This document shows, piece after piece, positions 50,738 to 60,367 of a stretch of 64,000 bases of DNA. Source of the DNA: Kluyvera intermedia (GTDB taxonomy: Bacteria > Pseudomonadota > Gammaproteobacteria > Enterobacterales > Enterobacteriaceae); assembly GCF_021440345.1 (NCBI RefSeq), contig NZ_JAKCNS010000005.1, positions 1 through 64,000 of the forward strand, given 5' to 3'. The notes beneath the pieces were generated by a model. The model had not been told where the DNA came from. It saw only the letters and a list, made by a program, of their open reading frames with translations, and made no database searches. Positions within the stretch are counted from its first letter, which is position 1, and every line of letters begins with the position of its first letter. A program made the translations under genes and the position numbers.

Positions 50738-51712
50738 ATGAAGCCGTCCATTATTCTCTATAAAGCGTTACCTGACGATTTACTGCATCGCCTGGAAGAG
50801 CATTTTACCGTGACCCAGGTGGCTAACCTGCGTCCGGATACCGTCGCGCAACATCAGCAGGCTTTTGCCGAGGCTGAAGGCCTGCTGGGCTCCAGCGAAG
50901 CCGTCAATACCGCCCTACTGGAGAAGATGCCTAAGCTGCGTGCGACCTCAACGATCTCCGTGGGTTACGATAACTTTGACGTGGACGCGCTGAATGCGCG
51001 CCGCGTATTGCTGATGCACACGCCAACCGTCCTGACCGAGACCGTCGCCGATACGCTGATGACGCTGGTGTTAAGCTCCGCCCGCCGCGTAGTGGAAGTG
51101 GCCGAGCGGGTGAAAGCCGGTGAATGGACGAAGGGCATTGGTCCGGATTGGTTTGGTGTGGATGTGCACCACAAAACGCTGGGTATCGTCGGCATGGGGC
51201 GTATTGGCATGGCGCTGGCGCAACGCGCCCATTTCGGCTTCAACATGCCGATTCTGTACAACGCCCGCCGCCAACATCCGCAGGCGGAAGAACGCTTTAA
51301 TGCCCGCTACTGCGATTTAAATACCCTGCTGGAAGAGGCCGATTTTGTCTGCCTGATCCTGCCGCTAACCGAAGAGACGCATCACCTGTTTGGTGCCGAG
51401 CAGTTTGCCCGCATGAAGTCCTCAGCCATTTTCATCAACGCCGGTCGTGGCCCAGTAGTGGACGAAAATGCGTTGATCGCTGCGCTGCAAAATGGCGAAA
51501 TTCATGCCGCTGGCCTTGATGTATTCGAGAAGGAACCGCTGCCGGTTGATTCACCGCTGCTGAAATTGCCCAACGTGGTGGCGCTGCCGCATATCGGTTC
51601 CGCGACTCACGAGACGCGCTATAACATGGCGGCCTGCGCGGTGGATAACCTGATTGATGCATTGCAGGGGAAAGTAGAGAAGAACTGCGTGAACCCGCAG
51701 GTCGCGGGTTAA
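50738..51712 (+). CDS. ghrB: 2-ketoacid (2-ketogluconate / glyoxylate / hydroxypyruvate) reductase GhrB
   Basis: 324 residues, same length as E. coli GhrB (TiaE/YiaE). D-2-hydroxyacid dehydrogenase: Rossmann motif GIVGMGRIG near residue 150, [10 protein letters not shown] with the catalytic arginine context, the acidic residue in DVFEKEPL and the catalytic histidine in [13 protein letters not shown]. It reduces 2-ketogluconate, hydroxypyruvate and glyoxylate with NADPH. It starts 22 bases after kguT and in this organism appears to be the last gene of the operon, in the role of KguD. In E. coli it lies directly after yiaD without the four preceding genes. Confidence 0.92.
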   Translation: MKPSIILYKALPDDLLHRLEEHFTVTQVANLRPDTVAQHQQAFAEAEGLLGSSEAVNTALLEKMPKLRATSTISVGYDNFDVDALNARRVLLMHTPTVLTETVADTLMTLVLSSARRVVEVAERVKAGEWTKGIGPDWFGVDVHHKTLGIVGMGRIGMALAQRAHFGFNMPILYNARRQHPQAEERFNARYCDLNTLLEEADFVCLILPLTEETHHLFGAEQFARMKSSAIFINAGRGPVVDENALIAALQNGEIHAAGLDVFEKEPLPVDSPLLKLPNVVALPHIGSATHETRYNMAACAVDNLIDALQGKVEKNCVNPQVAG

Positions 51713-51715
51713 AAC

Positions 51716-51745
51716 GAAAAAGCCCGGCGGACGCCGGGCTTTCTG
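51716..51745. terminator. Bidirectional terminator between ghrB and yiaF
   Basis: AGCCCGGCG (51721–51729), 2-base loop, CGCCGGGCT (51732–51740), with a T-run on the plus side and an A-run on the left that serves the minus strand. Confidence 0.85.
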
Positions 51746-51750
51746 AATGC

Positions 51751-52461
51751 TTATTTAGTGGCGTTCACTGCCGCAGTCCAGGCCTGACTAAATGCCTGAT
51801 GCTGCGATGCCAGCGGCCCAATCAGCGTATTGTACTGACTTGCCTGCTGTGACGTTGGGAACTGAATACCGTTAGCCACAAAACTCACCTGAGTGCCTTG
51901 CTGAGCGACAAAATCGCCCACCTGCACCAGCTGCTGAGTGAAGATCTGGGCAGCAGGAATCAGCGGCTGCAGCGCGTCGGACGGCGCAGTAACCACTTTG
52001 CTATACACCTGGTCAAACACCGGCTTCAGATCGTCGGCCTGTTTCAGCGCGGAATGTGCGGCATCAGCCTGCATTTTCGCATTCTGCAGCTGCTGGCTCA
52101 GGACGTTCAGCGAACCATTGGCCTGACGCAGCGGCTCGCGCTGAGTCATATAATCCTGTGGGACGCGAATCGCGTTAACGCTATCAACAACCGGGCGTAA
52201 ACCCGCGTCCATCGCCTGGCTCACCTGCTGTGAATAGCCATAAATGACGGCATAGTCGGAAACAAACGGCCCGAACTGTTTTTTCTGGTCAGCTGTCAGC
52301 GTCGGCAGACGTTCACCACCACGCATCACCGTATTCTGTAGGAAATCGACGAATGCTTTACGTTGATCGCCTTCCTTATCAAAACACCCACTCAGGCTAA
52401 CAACCATCAATAACGCCGCAATAGGCGCAAACCAGCGAGAGCAGGACTTTCCTGTCGCCAT
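51751..52461 (-). CDS. yiaF: DUF3053 lipoprotein YiaF
   Basis: 236 residues, the same length and very similar to E. coli YiaF. The lipobox VSLSGC sets lipidation at Cys26; the next residues are F-D-K, and an aspartate at +3 does not force inner-membrane retention. The remainder is helical (PF11254-type, DUF3053). No function is assigned. It converges on ghrB across a shared terminator. Confidence 0.93.
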   Translation of the reverse strand: MATGKSCSRWFAPIAALLMVVSLSGCFDKEGDQRKAFVDFLQNTVMRGGERLPTLTADQKKQFGPFVSDYAVIYGYSQQVSQAMDAGLRPVVDSVNAIRVPQDYMTQREPLRQANGSLNVLSQQLQNAKMQADAAHSALKQADDLKPVFDQVYSKVVTAPSDALQPLIPAAQIFTQQLVQVGDFVAQQGTQVSFVANGIQFPTSQQASQYNTLIGPLASQHQAFSQAWTAAVNATK

Positions 52462-52880
52462 TTTCTTACTCCTTCAGCCAAAAAAAGCGCAAACCGGCAC
52501 ACGCGTGCCTAACGGTGACAAGGATAGTCCAGAGCCGCGTCGCAAGATACCTTTTTCACACCTTCCCAACGGGTTCCGCTGAAATGTTAACAAGGTGTTG
52601 CATTCATCACATTTATTGCAATGAACTCCATTCACCAGAAAACATTTAATTTGCTGATATATATCATATTTTAATTAAATCACGGCGGTCATTACTGGCA
52701 GGAGAACGATAATCGCACACTTCCGTTTGGCAATGCATTGTGGGATGCGCGGGTAAGTGATTTTATTTAGTGAACGATTAACGACATTACGTTCGATAAT
52801 CGCCCAAACATCTCGATACCCGCGAGAGAGATAAGAGATATCAATCCGGCTCTCTCACATCGCTTAGCAGGAATTGCCGC
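52462..52880. promoter_or_regulatory. 419-base region between yiaF and the PcaK-like gene
   Basis: Divergent promoter region with an AT-rich core (52640–52690). A gapped inverted repeat CGATTA (52775–52780) / TAATCG (52797–52802) could be a regulator site of the transporter gene. No gene was found. AGGAATTG precedes the transporter ATG. Confidence 0.45.
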
Positions 52881-54254
52881 ATGACAACACAAACAACCAC
52901 GGATATTCAGGCTTTTATCAACCGCCATCCCTTCTCAAAGTACCAGTGGATGATTCTGGTGCTGTGCTTCGTCACCGTCGCCATGGACGGATTTGATACC
53001 GCCATTATCGGTTTTATCGCCTCTGACCTCGTTCAAGAGTGGGGCGTACAGAAATCCGATCTCGGCCCAGTCATGAGCGCCGCTCTGGTGGGTCTGGCAT
53101 TCGGTGCGCTGACCGCCGGACCGATGGCCGACCGAATTGGACGTAAGAAGGTGCTGGTCCTGTCGATTCTGGTATTTGGCGGTTTCAGCCTGATCACCGC
53201 CTTCGCCACATCGTTAACGCAGTTGACCATCCTGCGCTTCTTAACCGGTCTCGGGCTGGGCGCAGCAATGCCAAACGCTGCCACGCTGATGAGCGAGTAC
53301 GCGCCGGAACGTCGCCGCGCGTTGCTGGTCAATTTGATGTTCGTCGGTTTCCCCATTGGTTCTTCCATGGGCGGATTTATCTCTGCCTGGATGATCCCGC
53401 ATTACGGCTGGCAGAGCGTGCTGGTTCTCGGCGGCGTGATGCCGCTGGTACTGGCCGTCGCGCTGATTTTCTTGTTGCCAGAGTCTGCCCGTTATCTGGC
53501 GGCGAAGAACAAATCCCAACGCGAGATCGCGGGCGTGCTGCGCCGTATCGCACCGCTGCCTGACAACACGCAATTCGTATTGCAGGAGGCGGGACAGGTC
53601 AAAGATAAGTCCGCGCTTGGCGTCATCTTCTCGCCGCGCTATCTGGTGGGCACCATCATGCTGTGCCTGACCTACTTTATGGGCTTGCTGATTTTCTATC
53701 TGCTGACCAGCTGGCTGCCGCTGCTGATCCGTGAAACCGGCGCAACCTTAAGCCAGGCTTCGGTTATCACTGCCCTCTTCCCGCTGGGCGGCGGTATTGG
53801 CGTTCTGGTACTCGGCGCACTGATGGATAAAATCAATCCCAATAAAGTGGTCGCGGTGGGCTATTTACTCACCGGCGTCTTCGTCTGTCTGGTCGGTTTC
53901 GCCACGGACAACCTGGTGCTGATGGGGGTTATGGTCTTTATCGCCGGTACCATTATGAACGGCGCGCAGTCGTCAATGCCGGCGCTAGCTGCAGGCTTTT
54001 ATCCAACGCAAGGCCGTGCAACTGGCGTCGCCTGGATGCTGGGGTTGGGACGTTTTGGCGGGATCCTGGGGGCGTTCAGCGGCGCATTCCTGATGCAGGC
54101 TGAACTGTCCTTTAAGACCATTTTCGCCCTACTGGCGATCCCTGCGGTGCTGTCTGCTATCGCACTGATGGTGAAATACGCGGCCAGCAAACGCCTGCCG
54201 AATCACGCAGACAAAGCCCCGACCTCTCTGCCGGAATCTGTGCAAAAAGTATAA
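52881..54254 (+). CDS. AAHS-family aromatic acid:H+ symporter (PcaK-like MFS)
   Basis: 457 residues, twelve membrane helices. It is close to Pseudomonas PcaK from memory: FIN..P.S.YQW in the N-terminus, DGFDTAIIGFIA in helix 1 with its essential aspartates, MADRIGRKK between helices 2 and 3, RFLTGLGLGAAMPNA in helix 4, and NGAQSSMPALAA..YPTQGRATGV in helix 11. The family carries 4-hydroxybenzoate, protocatechuate, vanillate and related acids. No aromatic catabolic gene is adjacent, so its substrate is open. In E. coli yiaG occupies this side of cspA instead. A strong terminator follows. Confidence 0.82.
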   Translation: MTTQTTTDIQAFINRHPFSKYQWMILVLCFVTVAMDGFDTAIIGFIASDLVQEWGVQKSDLGPVMSAALVGLAFGALTAGPMADRIGRKKVLVLSILVFGGFSLITAFATSLTQLTILRFLTGLGLGAAMPNAATLMSEYAPERRRALLVNLMFVGFPIGSSMGGFISAWMIPHYGWQSVLVLGGVMPLVLAVALIFLLPESARYLAAKNKSQREIAGVLRRIAPLPDNTQFVLQEAGQVKDKSALGVIFSPRYLVGTIMLCLTYFMGLLIFYLLTSWLPLLIRETGATLSQASVITALFPLGGGIGVLVLGALMDKINPNKVVAVGYLLTGVFVCLVGFATDNLVLMGVMVFIAGTIMNGAQSSMPALAAGFYPTQGRATGVAWMLGLGRFGGILGAFSGAFLMQAELSFKTIFALLAIPAVLSAIALMVKYAASKRLPNHADKAPTSLPESVQKV

Positions 54255-54256
54255 AA

Positions 54257-54287
54257 TTCGCCCCGGCAGTGTCGCTGCCGGGGCGAA
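54257..54287 (+). terminator. Terminator after the PcaK-like gene
   Basis: Perfect 13-bp stem TTCGCCCCGGCAG / CTGCCGGGGCGAA with a 5-base loop, followed by a T-run (54294–54300). Confidence 0.88.
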
Positions 54288-54438
54288 ATGACATTTTTTT
54301 ACACTTCGCAGAAAACAAATTATTTTATTACAAATCAATTAATTAAACTAAAAACACCACCCATAAAACGAAGCGGCATCAGAAAGTTTATACGGATAAC
54401 GTTTGCTTTCCAGATAAGAAGTATGCGTTAATGCATGC

Positions 54439-54594
54439 ACGGTTTGACGTACAGACCACAAAGCAGTGAGTAAAGCAGTTCCCTTCAAGGTTATCCATTG
54501 GTACCCCTCGTAGCGACATTTTCTTTACGCTTTTAAATTCTGTAAAGCATGCCATAATGCCGTAAGGCTCACTTAATATTTAAAGGTAATTTCT
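54439..54594 (+). promoter_or_regulatory. cspA 5' untranslated leader with cold box (RNA thermoswitch)
   Basis: About 156 bases beginning ACGGTTTGACGTACAGACC, almost identical to the start of the E. coli cspA mRNA. The cold box TGACGTACAGA is at 54445–54455, and the downstream CCCTTCAAG and TACCCCTCGTAG segments are also conserved. In E. coli this leader refolds at low temperature to expose the ribosome site and stabilise the mRNA. The transcription start is inferred by comparison. Confidence 0.85.
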
Positions 54595-54807
54595 ATGTCC
54601 GGTAAAATGACTGGTATCGTAAAATGGTTCAACGCTGATAAAGGTTTCGGCTTCATCACTCCTGATGACGGTTCTAAAGATGTATTCGTACACTTCTCCG
54701 CTATCATGAACGATGGCTACAAATCTCTGGACGAAGGTCAGAAAGTTTCCTTCACCATCGAGAACGGCGCTAAAGGCCCAGCAGCTGGCAACGTAACTTC
54801 CCTGTAA
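54595..54807 (+). CDS. cspA: Major cold shock protein CspA
   Basis: 70 residues, the exact E. coli CspA length and nearly the same sequence. A five-stranded OB fold with RNP1 KGFGFI and RNP2 VFVHF, which bind single-stranded RNA and act as an RNA chaperone during cold shock. The long conserved leader with a cold box upstream identifies it as cspA rather than another csp paralogue. A hairpin with T9 follows at 54829–54858. Confidence 0.97.
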   Translation: MSGKMTGIVKWFNADKGFGFITPDDGSKDVFVHFSAIMNDGYKSLDEGQKVSFTIENGAKGPAAGNVTSL

Positions 54808-54828
54808 GTTAACGCCGCTAAGAATTGT

Positions 54829-54858
54829 AAATCCCTGCCTTATGGCGGGGATTTTTTT
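54829..54858. terminator. Terminator after cspA
   Basis: AATCCCTGCC / GGCGGGGATT stem with one mismatch and a T9 tail on the plus strand; the ABC-F gene ends just beyond on the other strand. Confidence 0.85.
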
Positions 54859-54861
54859 TAT

Positions 54862-56481
54862 CTAAAGTTCGCTAAAATGCCAGCCTGACTCGCGCCACTC
54901 CAGACAGTGCGTCAACTTAAGCCCCTGCAGAAAAGCCTCATCATGAGATACCACCAGCATTGCGCCGGGAAAATTAGCCAGCGCTGACTCAATCGCCTGC
55001 ACCGATGCTAAATCCAGATGGTTAGTGGGTTCATCCAGTAACAGCAGCTGCGTCGACTCGCGCCGCCAGAGCACGCATGCCAGCGCCGCTTTTAACCGTT
55101 CACCTCCACTCAGCATAGCCAGTGGCAAATTTACCTTGTCTGCACCAAGCTGCAGTTGCGCTAGTCGAGTACGAATCATCCCTTCATCCAGTGGCGTTTC
55201 CCCGGCGTGCAGATGCGCTATCACCGACAGAGACAAATCCAACTGTGTCAGGTGCTGATCCAGCCAGGCCGCGGTGACCGATAGCTGACAATGCCCGGAG
55301 ATTGGTGCCTCCAGTCCTACCAGCGTTTTCAGCAGCGTTGTTTTCCCGCAGCCGTTTGGCCCGCGAAGCGCTACCCGCATCGGCCCCGCCATCCGCCAGT
55401 CGAGGGGGGATAACCTCTGGTGCGCCAATTGCAGCGCCTCCAGAACGAGGATCTGTTTTCCGGCCGTAACATGGCTACCCGGCAGCGTAAACATCACCGG
55501 ATTATTATCCTCAACCCGCTCACGGGCCTGCTTCACCGCGCTATCCAGGGCACTATTTTGCTCCCGGTGCTGGCGCAATAACGTTCCGGGGCGTTCGCGC
55601 GCCGCGCCTTTGTATTTCACCCGTTCAAACGAAGCGATATTCAGGCTATCCACGGTCCGAAGCGTCTTTGCCGAGCGCCTTTGACAGTCATCATGCTCTT
55701 TATGCATTCGTGCACGAGTGCGTCGGCGTTCGGTGGCCGCATGCTCAAGTGCTGCACGTGCTGCATTCTGCTCGGCATCGCGCTGCTGCTGGTAGTCGGT
55801 AAAATTTCCGCCGTAGCTTCGCAACGCGGTCGGGGTGAGCTCGAGAATACGCGGCATGCGTGACAGCAACTCACGATCGTGGCTGGCAATAAGCGCGCCA
55901 CCACGCCAGCTTTCAAGCTGACGGTAGAGCCATTCACGGCCGCTTCTGTCCAGATGGTTGGTCGGTTCGTCCAGCAGGAGGTAATCAGCCCCCGAGATAA
56001 ACGCCGCGCAAAGTAAGGCTTTAATCCGCTCGCCGCCGCTAAGAGAAGAGGCAAGCCGCTGTGGCGAAAAGGCTCCCAGCCCCGCATCCTGGAACGCCGC
56101 ATCGAGACGTACCGGTAGATCCCAAAATCCGTCCAGGGTGTCGATGTCTTCAGCCAATGCATGGCCACATTCAAGGCGTCGCAGAGCCGCAAAAATGGAC
56201 GTATAGCCCAGAAGCTCAGCGAGCGTGGCTTCGGGAAAAATCTCGTGCTGCTGTGCCACATAGGCGTGAGCAGAAAAATATTCGATATGACCCGTCGATG
56301 GCGTATCCACGCCGGCCAGCAGGCGTAAAAGCCGCGTTTTACCGACGCCATTACGCCCAACAAGTCCGCAGAGGGACTTCTCCAGCGAAAGATTCAGCGG
56401 GCCAAAAAGGGTGTCACCCGTCGCGAACTGACAGGAAACCTGATGCAAAATATAAGAAGGGGATTGCGCACAATGGGCCAT
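54862..56481 (-). CDS. ABC-F family ATPase, unassigned subgroup
   Basis: 539 residues from the ATG at 56481, chosen because CAGGAGTG lies at the right distance. Two ABC ATPase domains on one chain without membrane segments: Walker A GRNGVGKTRLL and GPNGCGKTTLL, signatures SLSGGERIKALL and MLSGGERLKAAL, Walker B LLLDEPTNHLD twice. A charged, arginine-rich linker of about 80 residues (TERRRTRARMHKEHDDCQRRS) joins them, as in ABC-F translation factors that act in the ribosomal E site. It does not look like Uup, EttA, YbiT or YheS by my memory of their sequences. It may be a translation factor or a resistance-type protein. Confidence 0.82.
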   Translation of the reverse strand: MAHCAQSPSYILHQVSCQFATGDTLFGPLNLSLEKSLCGLVGRNGVGKTRLLRLLAGVDTPSTGHIEYFSAHAYVAQQHEIFPEATLAELLGYTSIFAALRRLECGHALAEDIDTLDGFWDLPVRLDAAFQDAGLGAFSPQRLASSLSGGERIKALLCAAFISGADYLLLDEPTNHLDRSGREWLYRQLESWRGGALIASHDRELLSRMPRILELTPTALRSYGGNFTDYQQQRDAEQNAARAALEHAATERRRTRARMHKEHDDCQRRSAKTLRTVDSLNIASFERVKYKGAARERPGTLLRQHREQNSALDSAVKQARERVEDNNPVMFTLPGSHVTAGKQILVLEALQLAHQRLSPLDWRMAGPMRVALRGPNGCGKTTLLKTLVGLEAPISGHCQLSVTAAWLDQHLTQLDLSLSVIAHLHAGETPLDEGMIRTRLAQLQLGADKVNLPLAMLSGGERLKAALACVLWRRESTQLLLLDEPTNHLDLASVQAIESALANFPGAMLVVSHDEAFLQGLKLTHCLEWRESGWHFSEL

Positions 56482-56715
56482 AAGCACTCCTGAGTGAAAT
56501 CAATAACTCCCCTGCTTGCAGCATGCTGCTCAGCAAGGATTCGAATTCAGCAGGTGTGTTTGTCCATTTTCAGTGTGCCTCAGTGAGACGAGGGATTCGT
56601 CGCCGCACAGGATAAACGCATTGCGTTACGCAATTCAAGATTCTTTTTTGCGCACCTTACGGATTCATCCTGTGCCCACCACCATCCATCCCCTTTGGAG
56701 TCACGAATTACAGAC

Positions 56716-56745
56716 ATAAAAAAACCTGCCCGAGGGCAGGTTTTT
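56716..56745 (-). terminator. Terminator of the glyQS operon
   Basis: On the minus strand AACCTGCC–CTCG–GGCAGGTT followed by T7, about 20 bases after the glyS stop. Confidence 0.88.
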
Positions 56746-56761
56746 GACTATCCAAAAGCGA

Positions 56762-58831
56762 TTACTGCAGCAGGGAAATATCCGCTACCTGCAGGAACAG
56801 ATCGCGCAGTTTGGATAGCAGCGTCAGGCGGTTGATGCGCACATCTTTGTCTTCGGCGTTAACCATCACGTTTTCGAAGAACTCATCCACCGGCTCGCGC
56901 AGAGAGGCCAGTTCAACCAGCGCTTCCTGGTAACGGCCTTCAGCAAAGTACGGCTGCAGCTTATCGCGCAGAACAACCAGGTTACTGGCCAGCTTAATCT
57001 CCGCCGCTTCTTTCAGTACCGACGCATGAACGATGTCATTCAGCGTTTCGTCAGATTTCGCGAGGATATTCGATACACGTTTGTTGGCCGCAGCCAGCGC
57101 CGCCGCTTCTTCCAGAGTACGGAAGTGCGAAACCGCCTTCATACGTGCATCAAAGTCAGCCGGACGGGTCGGACGACGCGCCAGTACTGCCTGAATGGTG
57201 TCAACGGTGTAGCCTTCATCCTGATACCAGGCGCGGAAACGACCGAGCATGAAGTCGATAACTTCATCAACCACTTTGGCGTTAGTCAGCTTGTCACCGT
57301 ACAGACGAACCGCTTCTTCGGTCAGCGTTTGCAGATCGAGGTTCAGGTTTTTCTCAACGATGATACGCAGCACGCCGAGCGCCGCACGACGCAGCGCAAA
57401 CGGGTCTTTATCGCCTTTCGGATGCTGACCGATACCGAAAATACCCGCCAGGGTGTCCATCTTATCGGCAATCGCTACGGCACAAGCAACCGGGTTGGAC
57501 GGCAGGTCATCACCCGCAAAGCGCGGCTGATACTGCTCGTTCAGGGCAACCGCCACATCTTCCGCTTCGCCATCGTGACGCGCGTAGTGCATCCCCATCA
57601 CGCCCTGGGTGTCGGTGAACTCGAAGACCATGTTGGTCATCAGGTCACACTTGGACAGCAGGCCCGCGCGGGTTGCGTGATTCACATCAGCGCCAATCTG
57701 TGCGGCAATCCAGCCCGCCAGCGCCTGAATGCGATCGGTCTTGTCACGCAGCGTACCGAGCTGTTGCTGGAACAGAACGGTTTGCAGACGCGGCAGATGG
57801 TCTTCCAGGCGTTTTTTGCGGTCGGTGTTGAAGAAGAACTCGGCATCCGCCAAACGTGGACGAACCACTTTTTCGTTACCAGAGATAATCTGGACAGGAT
57901 CTTTCGATTCAATGTTGGCAACGAAGATGAAGTTTGGCAGCAGTTTGCCCGCGTTGTCGTAAACCGGGAAATACTTCTGATCGCCCTTCATGGTGTAGAC
58001 CAGCGCTTCGGCTGGAACCGCGAGGAATTTCTCTTCGAATTTCGCCGTCAGAACAACCGGCCATTCCACCAGGGAGGCCACTTCTTCCAGCAGGCTTTCG
58101 CTCAGATCGGCGTTACCGCCAATTTTGCGCGCCGCTTCTTCAGCATCGGCTTTGATTTTGGCTTTACGTTGTTCATAGTCAGCAATGACTTTGCCGCGCT
58201 CAGCCAGAATCTGCGGATACTGATCGGCATTGTCGATGGTGAATTCCGGCTCGCCCATAAAGCGATGGCCGCGAATCACGCGATCGGACTGAATGCCGAG
58301 AATGGTCGCAGGGACGACTTTATCGCCCAGCAGCAGGGTCACGGTGTGAATCGGACGCACAAACTGCACGTCGGACGCGCCCCAGCGCATCAGTTTTGGA
58401 ATTGGCAGCTTAGCCAGCGAGGTCGCAATCATGTTCGGCAGCAGCGCTTCGGTGCTTTCGCCCTTCACGTGCGCGCGATACAGCAGCCATTCACCTTTGT
58501 CGGTGGTCAGACGTTCAGCCTGATCAACGGTAATACCGCAGCCACGTGCCCAACCTTCGGCCGCTTTGCTTGGTTTACCTTCCGCGTCGAACGCCTGGGC
58601 AATCGCCGGGCCGCGTTTTTCAACTTCGCGATCGGCCTGTGCAGCCGCCAGATTTGCCACTTTCAGCGCCAGACGACGCGGTGCAGCAAACCATTCAACT
58701 TTACCGTGCGCGAGGCCAGCGTTATCCAGCTCTGCGGTCACGTTCGCAGCAAAGGATTCAGCCAGGCTGCGCAGTGCTTTTGGTGGCAGCTCTTCTGTGC
58801 CGATTTCCACCAGGAAAGTTTTCTCAGACAT
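56762..58831 (-). CDS. glyS: Glycyl-tRNA synthetase beta subunit
   Basis: 689 residues, the same length as E. coli GlyS. The beta chain binds tRNA-Gly and is required with GlyQ for glycylation (alpha2beta2 class IIc enzyme). Recognisable are the N-terminal [14 protein letters not shown] and the C-terminal ...[16 protein letters not shown] anticodon-binding region shared with ArgRS. The glyQ stop lies nine bases upstream. The strand opposite is open for 832 codons, an effect of codon bias rather than a gene. Confidence 0.97.
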   Translation of the reverse strand: MSEKTFLVEIGTEELPPKALRSLAESFAANVTAELDNAGLAHGKVEWFAAPRRLALKVANLAAAQADREVEKRGPAIAQAFDAEGKPSKAAEGWARGCGITVDQAERLTTDKGEWLLYRAHVKGESTEALLPNMIATSLAKLPIPKLMRWGASDVQFVRPIHTVTLLLGDKVVPATILGIQSDRVIRGHRFMGEPEFTIDNADQYPQILAERGKVIADYEQRKAKIKADAEEAARKIGGNADLSESLLEEVASLVEWPVVLTAKFEEKFLAVPAEALVYTMKGDQKYFPVYDNAGKLLPNFIFVANIESKDPVQIISGNEKVVRPRLADAEFFFNTDRKKRLEDHLPRLQTVLFQQQLGTLRDKTDRIQALAGWIAAQIGADVNHATRAGLLSKCDLMTNMVFEFTDTQGVMGMHYARHDGEAEDVAVALNEQYQPRFAGDDLPSNPVACAVAIADKMDTLAGIFGIGQHPKGDKDPFALRRAALGVLRIIVEKNLNLDLQTLTEEAVRLYGDKLTNAKVVDEVIDFMLGRFRAWYQDEGYTVDTIQAVLARRPTRPADFDARMKAVSHFRTLEEAAALAAANKRVSNILAKSDETLNDIVHASVLKEAAEIKLASNLVVLRDKLQPYFAEGRYQEALVELASLREPVDEFFENVMVNAEDKDVRINRLTLLSKLRDLFLQVADISLLQ

Positions 58832-58840
58832 GGCCGCCTC

Positions 58841-59752
58841 TTATTTATTCTTGTTGCACATCGGGAAGCCAAGGGCCTCACGGGAAGCATAGTAAGCTTC
58901 TGCCACTGCTTTAGTCAGGGTGCGAATACGCAGGATGTAGCGCTGACGCTCGGTGACGGAGATGGCTTTACGCGCATCCAGCAGGTTAAAGCTATGGGCG
59001 GCTTTCAGAATACGCTCGTAGGCAGGCAGCGGCAGCGGGTTTTCCAGCGCCAGCAGCTGCTGAGCTTCTTTCTCGTACTGCTCGAAGCAGGTAAACAGGA
59101 AGTCCACATCGGCGTATTCGAAGTTATAGGTGGATTGCTCCACTTCGTTCTGATGGAACACGTCGCCGTAGGTAGTTTTACCCAGCGGGCCGTCGCTCCA
59201 GACCAGATCGTAAACGCTGTCCACGCCCTGGATATACATCGCCAGACGTTCCAGACCGTAGGTGATTTCACCGGTCACCGGCTTACATTCCATGCCGCCA
59301 ACCTGCTGGAAGTAGGTGAACTGCGTCACTTCCATACCGTTCAGCCACACTTCCCAACCCAGACCCCAGGCACCCAGCGTTGGGTTTTCCCAGTTATCTT
59401 CCACGAAACGAATATCGTGGATGGTTGGATCCATACCCAGCTCTTTCAGAGACCCGAGGTACAGCTCCTGGATGTTGTCCGGAGACGGTTTAATCACTAC
59501 CTGGAACTGATAGTAGTGCTGTAAACGGTTCGGGTTTTCGCCATAGCGGCCATCGGTTGGACGGCGGGATGGCTGCACGTAGGCAGTTGCCATTGGCTCT
59601 GGGCCCAATGCACGCAGGCATGTCATTGGGTGAGAAGTGCCCGCGCCAACTTCCATGTCCAGTGGTTGAACAATGGTGCAGCCCTGACGAGCCCAGTAAT
59701 CCTGTAAGGTCAGGATCAGGCCCTGGAAGGTCCTGGTATCAAACTTTTGCAT
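58841..59752 (-). CDS. glyQ: Glycyl-tRNA synthetase alpha subunit
   Basis: 303 residues, as in E. coli. It carries the class II aminoacylation core: motif 2 region [13 protein letters not shown] and the glycine-pocket sequence [14 protein letters not shown]. It makes glycyl-adenylate and, with GlyS, charges tRNA-Gly. It is the promoter-proximal gene of the operon, with about 138 bases before ysaB upstream. Confidence 0.97.
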   Translation of the reverse strand: MQKFDTRTFQGLILTLQDYWARQGCTIVQPLDMEVGAGTSHPMTCLRALGPEPMATAYVQPSRRPTDGRYGENPNRLQHYYQFQVVIKPSPDNIQELYLGSLKELGMDPTIHDIRFVEDNWENPTLGAWGLGWEVWLNGMEVTQFTYFQQVGGMECKPVTGEITYGLERLAMYIQGVDSVYDLVWSDGPLGKTTYGDVFHQNEVEQSTYNFEYADVDFLFTCFEQYEKEAQQLLALENPLPLPAYERILKAAHSFNLLDARKAISVTERQRYILRIRTLTKAVAEAYYASREALGFPMCNKNK

Positions 59753-59890
59753 ATGATTTCGTGCTGGATACGTGTGGATTTATAGGAAGGATCCAGTATA
59801 CCCGCTGGCTGCGAGATATACAGTACGAAACGGGGTTGTTTAGGGAAAATTGGGGAAAACCGAGTGAATTTTACTGGATTCTCTCCTGCT

Positions 59891-60196
59891 CTAGCGCATC
59901 GAGAGATGTAAAAAACTGCCATCCGCATCAAAAGAGCAGACAAAACTTTCATTCTGCGCAGTATAGCCGCGGAGCTCATAGCTGCCCTGATAACGCTCAA
60001 AACCGGTCACGTCAATTTTCTTCGACGCCGTATTATAACGCTGGGCCGCATTATTTTTGCATAGCTGCTCCATTTCCAGCGAGAGCGCAGGATTCACTCT
60101 GGCGCTTTGCGTTTTCTGCACCACCGGCGGTTCCGCCGTCGAGCACCCAACCAGCAGGATACCAACCAGCAAAAGCGGGAGAGACTTCATCATCAT
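59891..60196 (-). CDS. ysaB: Small lipoprotein YsaB
   Basis: 101 residues (99 in E. coli). A short hydrophobic N-terminus ends in the lipobox LVGC with Cys18. The C-terminal part matches E. coli YsaB closely (CK..AA.RYNT, KIDVT.FE...GSYE.RGYT, FVCSFDADG.FLHLSMR). Function is unknown. Same strand as glyQ but separated by 138 bases. Confidence 0.9.
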   Translation of the reverse strand: MMMKSLPLLLVGILLVGCSTAEPPVVQKTQSARVNPALSLEMEQLCKNNAAQRYNTASKKIDVTGFERYQGSYELRGYTAQNESFVCSFDADGSFLHLSMR

Positions 60197-60367
60197 TATT
60201 TCTATTTCCGGGCGGTTATTTTAGGCTGTAGCCCTTTATGCCACCGCATTGTGCGAATCTCGCAGCGACTCCACAAGCACGGGGCGGAAAACTCAGAATT
60301 ATCCATTGAAATAGCGCCAGCTAAGGCGAGTCTGAATCTCTATTAATAGCCAGGAAAAAGGCATCTG

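Noticed and set aside
56482-56720. Short plus-strand open frame (67 codons) upstream of the glyS terminator
   Set aside because: No ribosome site or family match; it runs into the terminator of the opposite operon.
57026-59524. 832-codon open frame on the plus strand, antisense to glyS and glyQ
   Set aside because: It lies wholly opposite two highly biased essential genes; long antisense frames arise when the sense strand avoids TTA, CTA and TCA codons. Its protein is rich in R, H, F and Q and matches no family I know.
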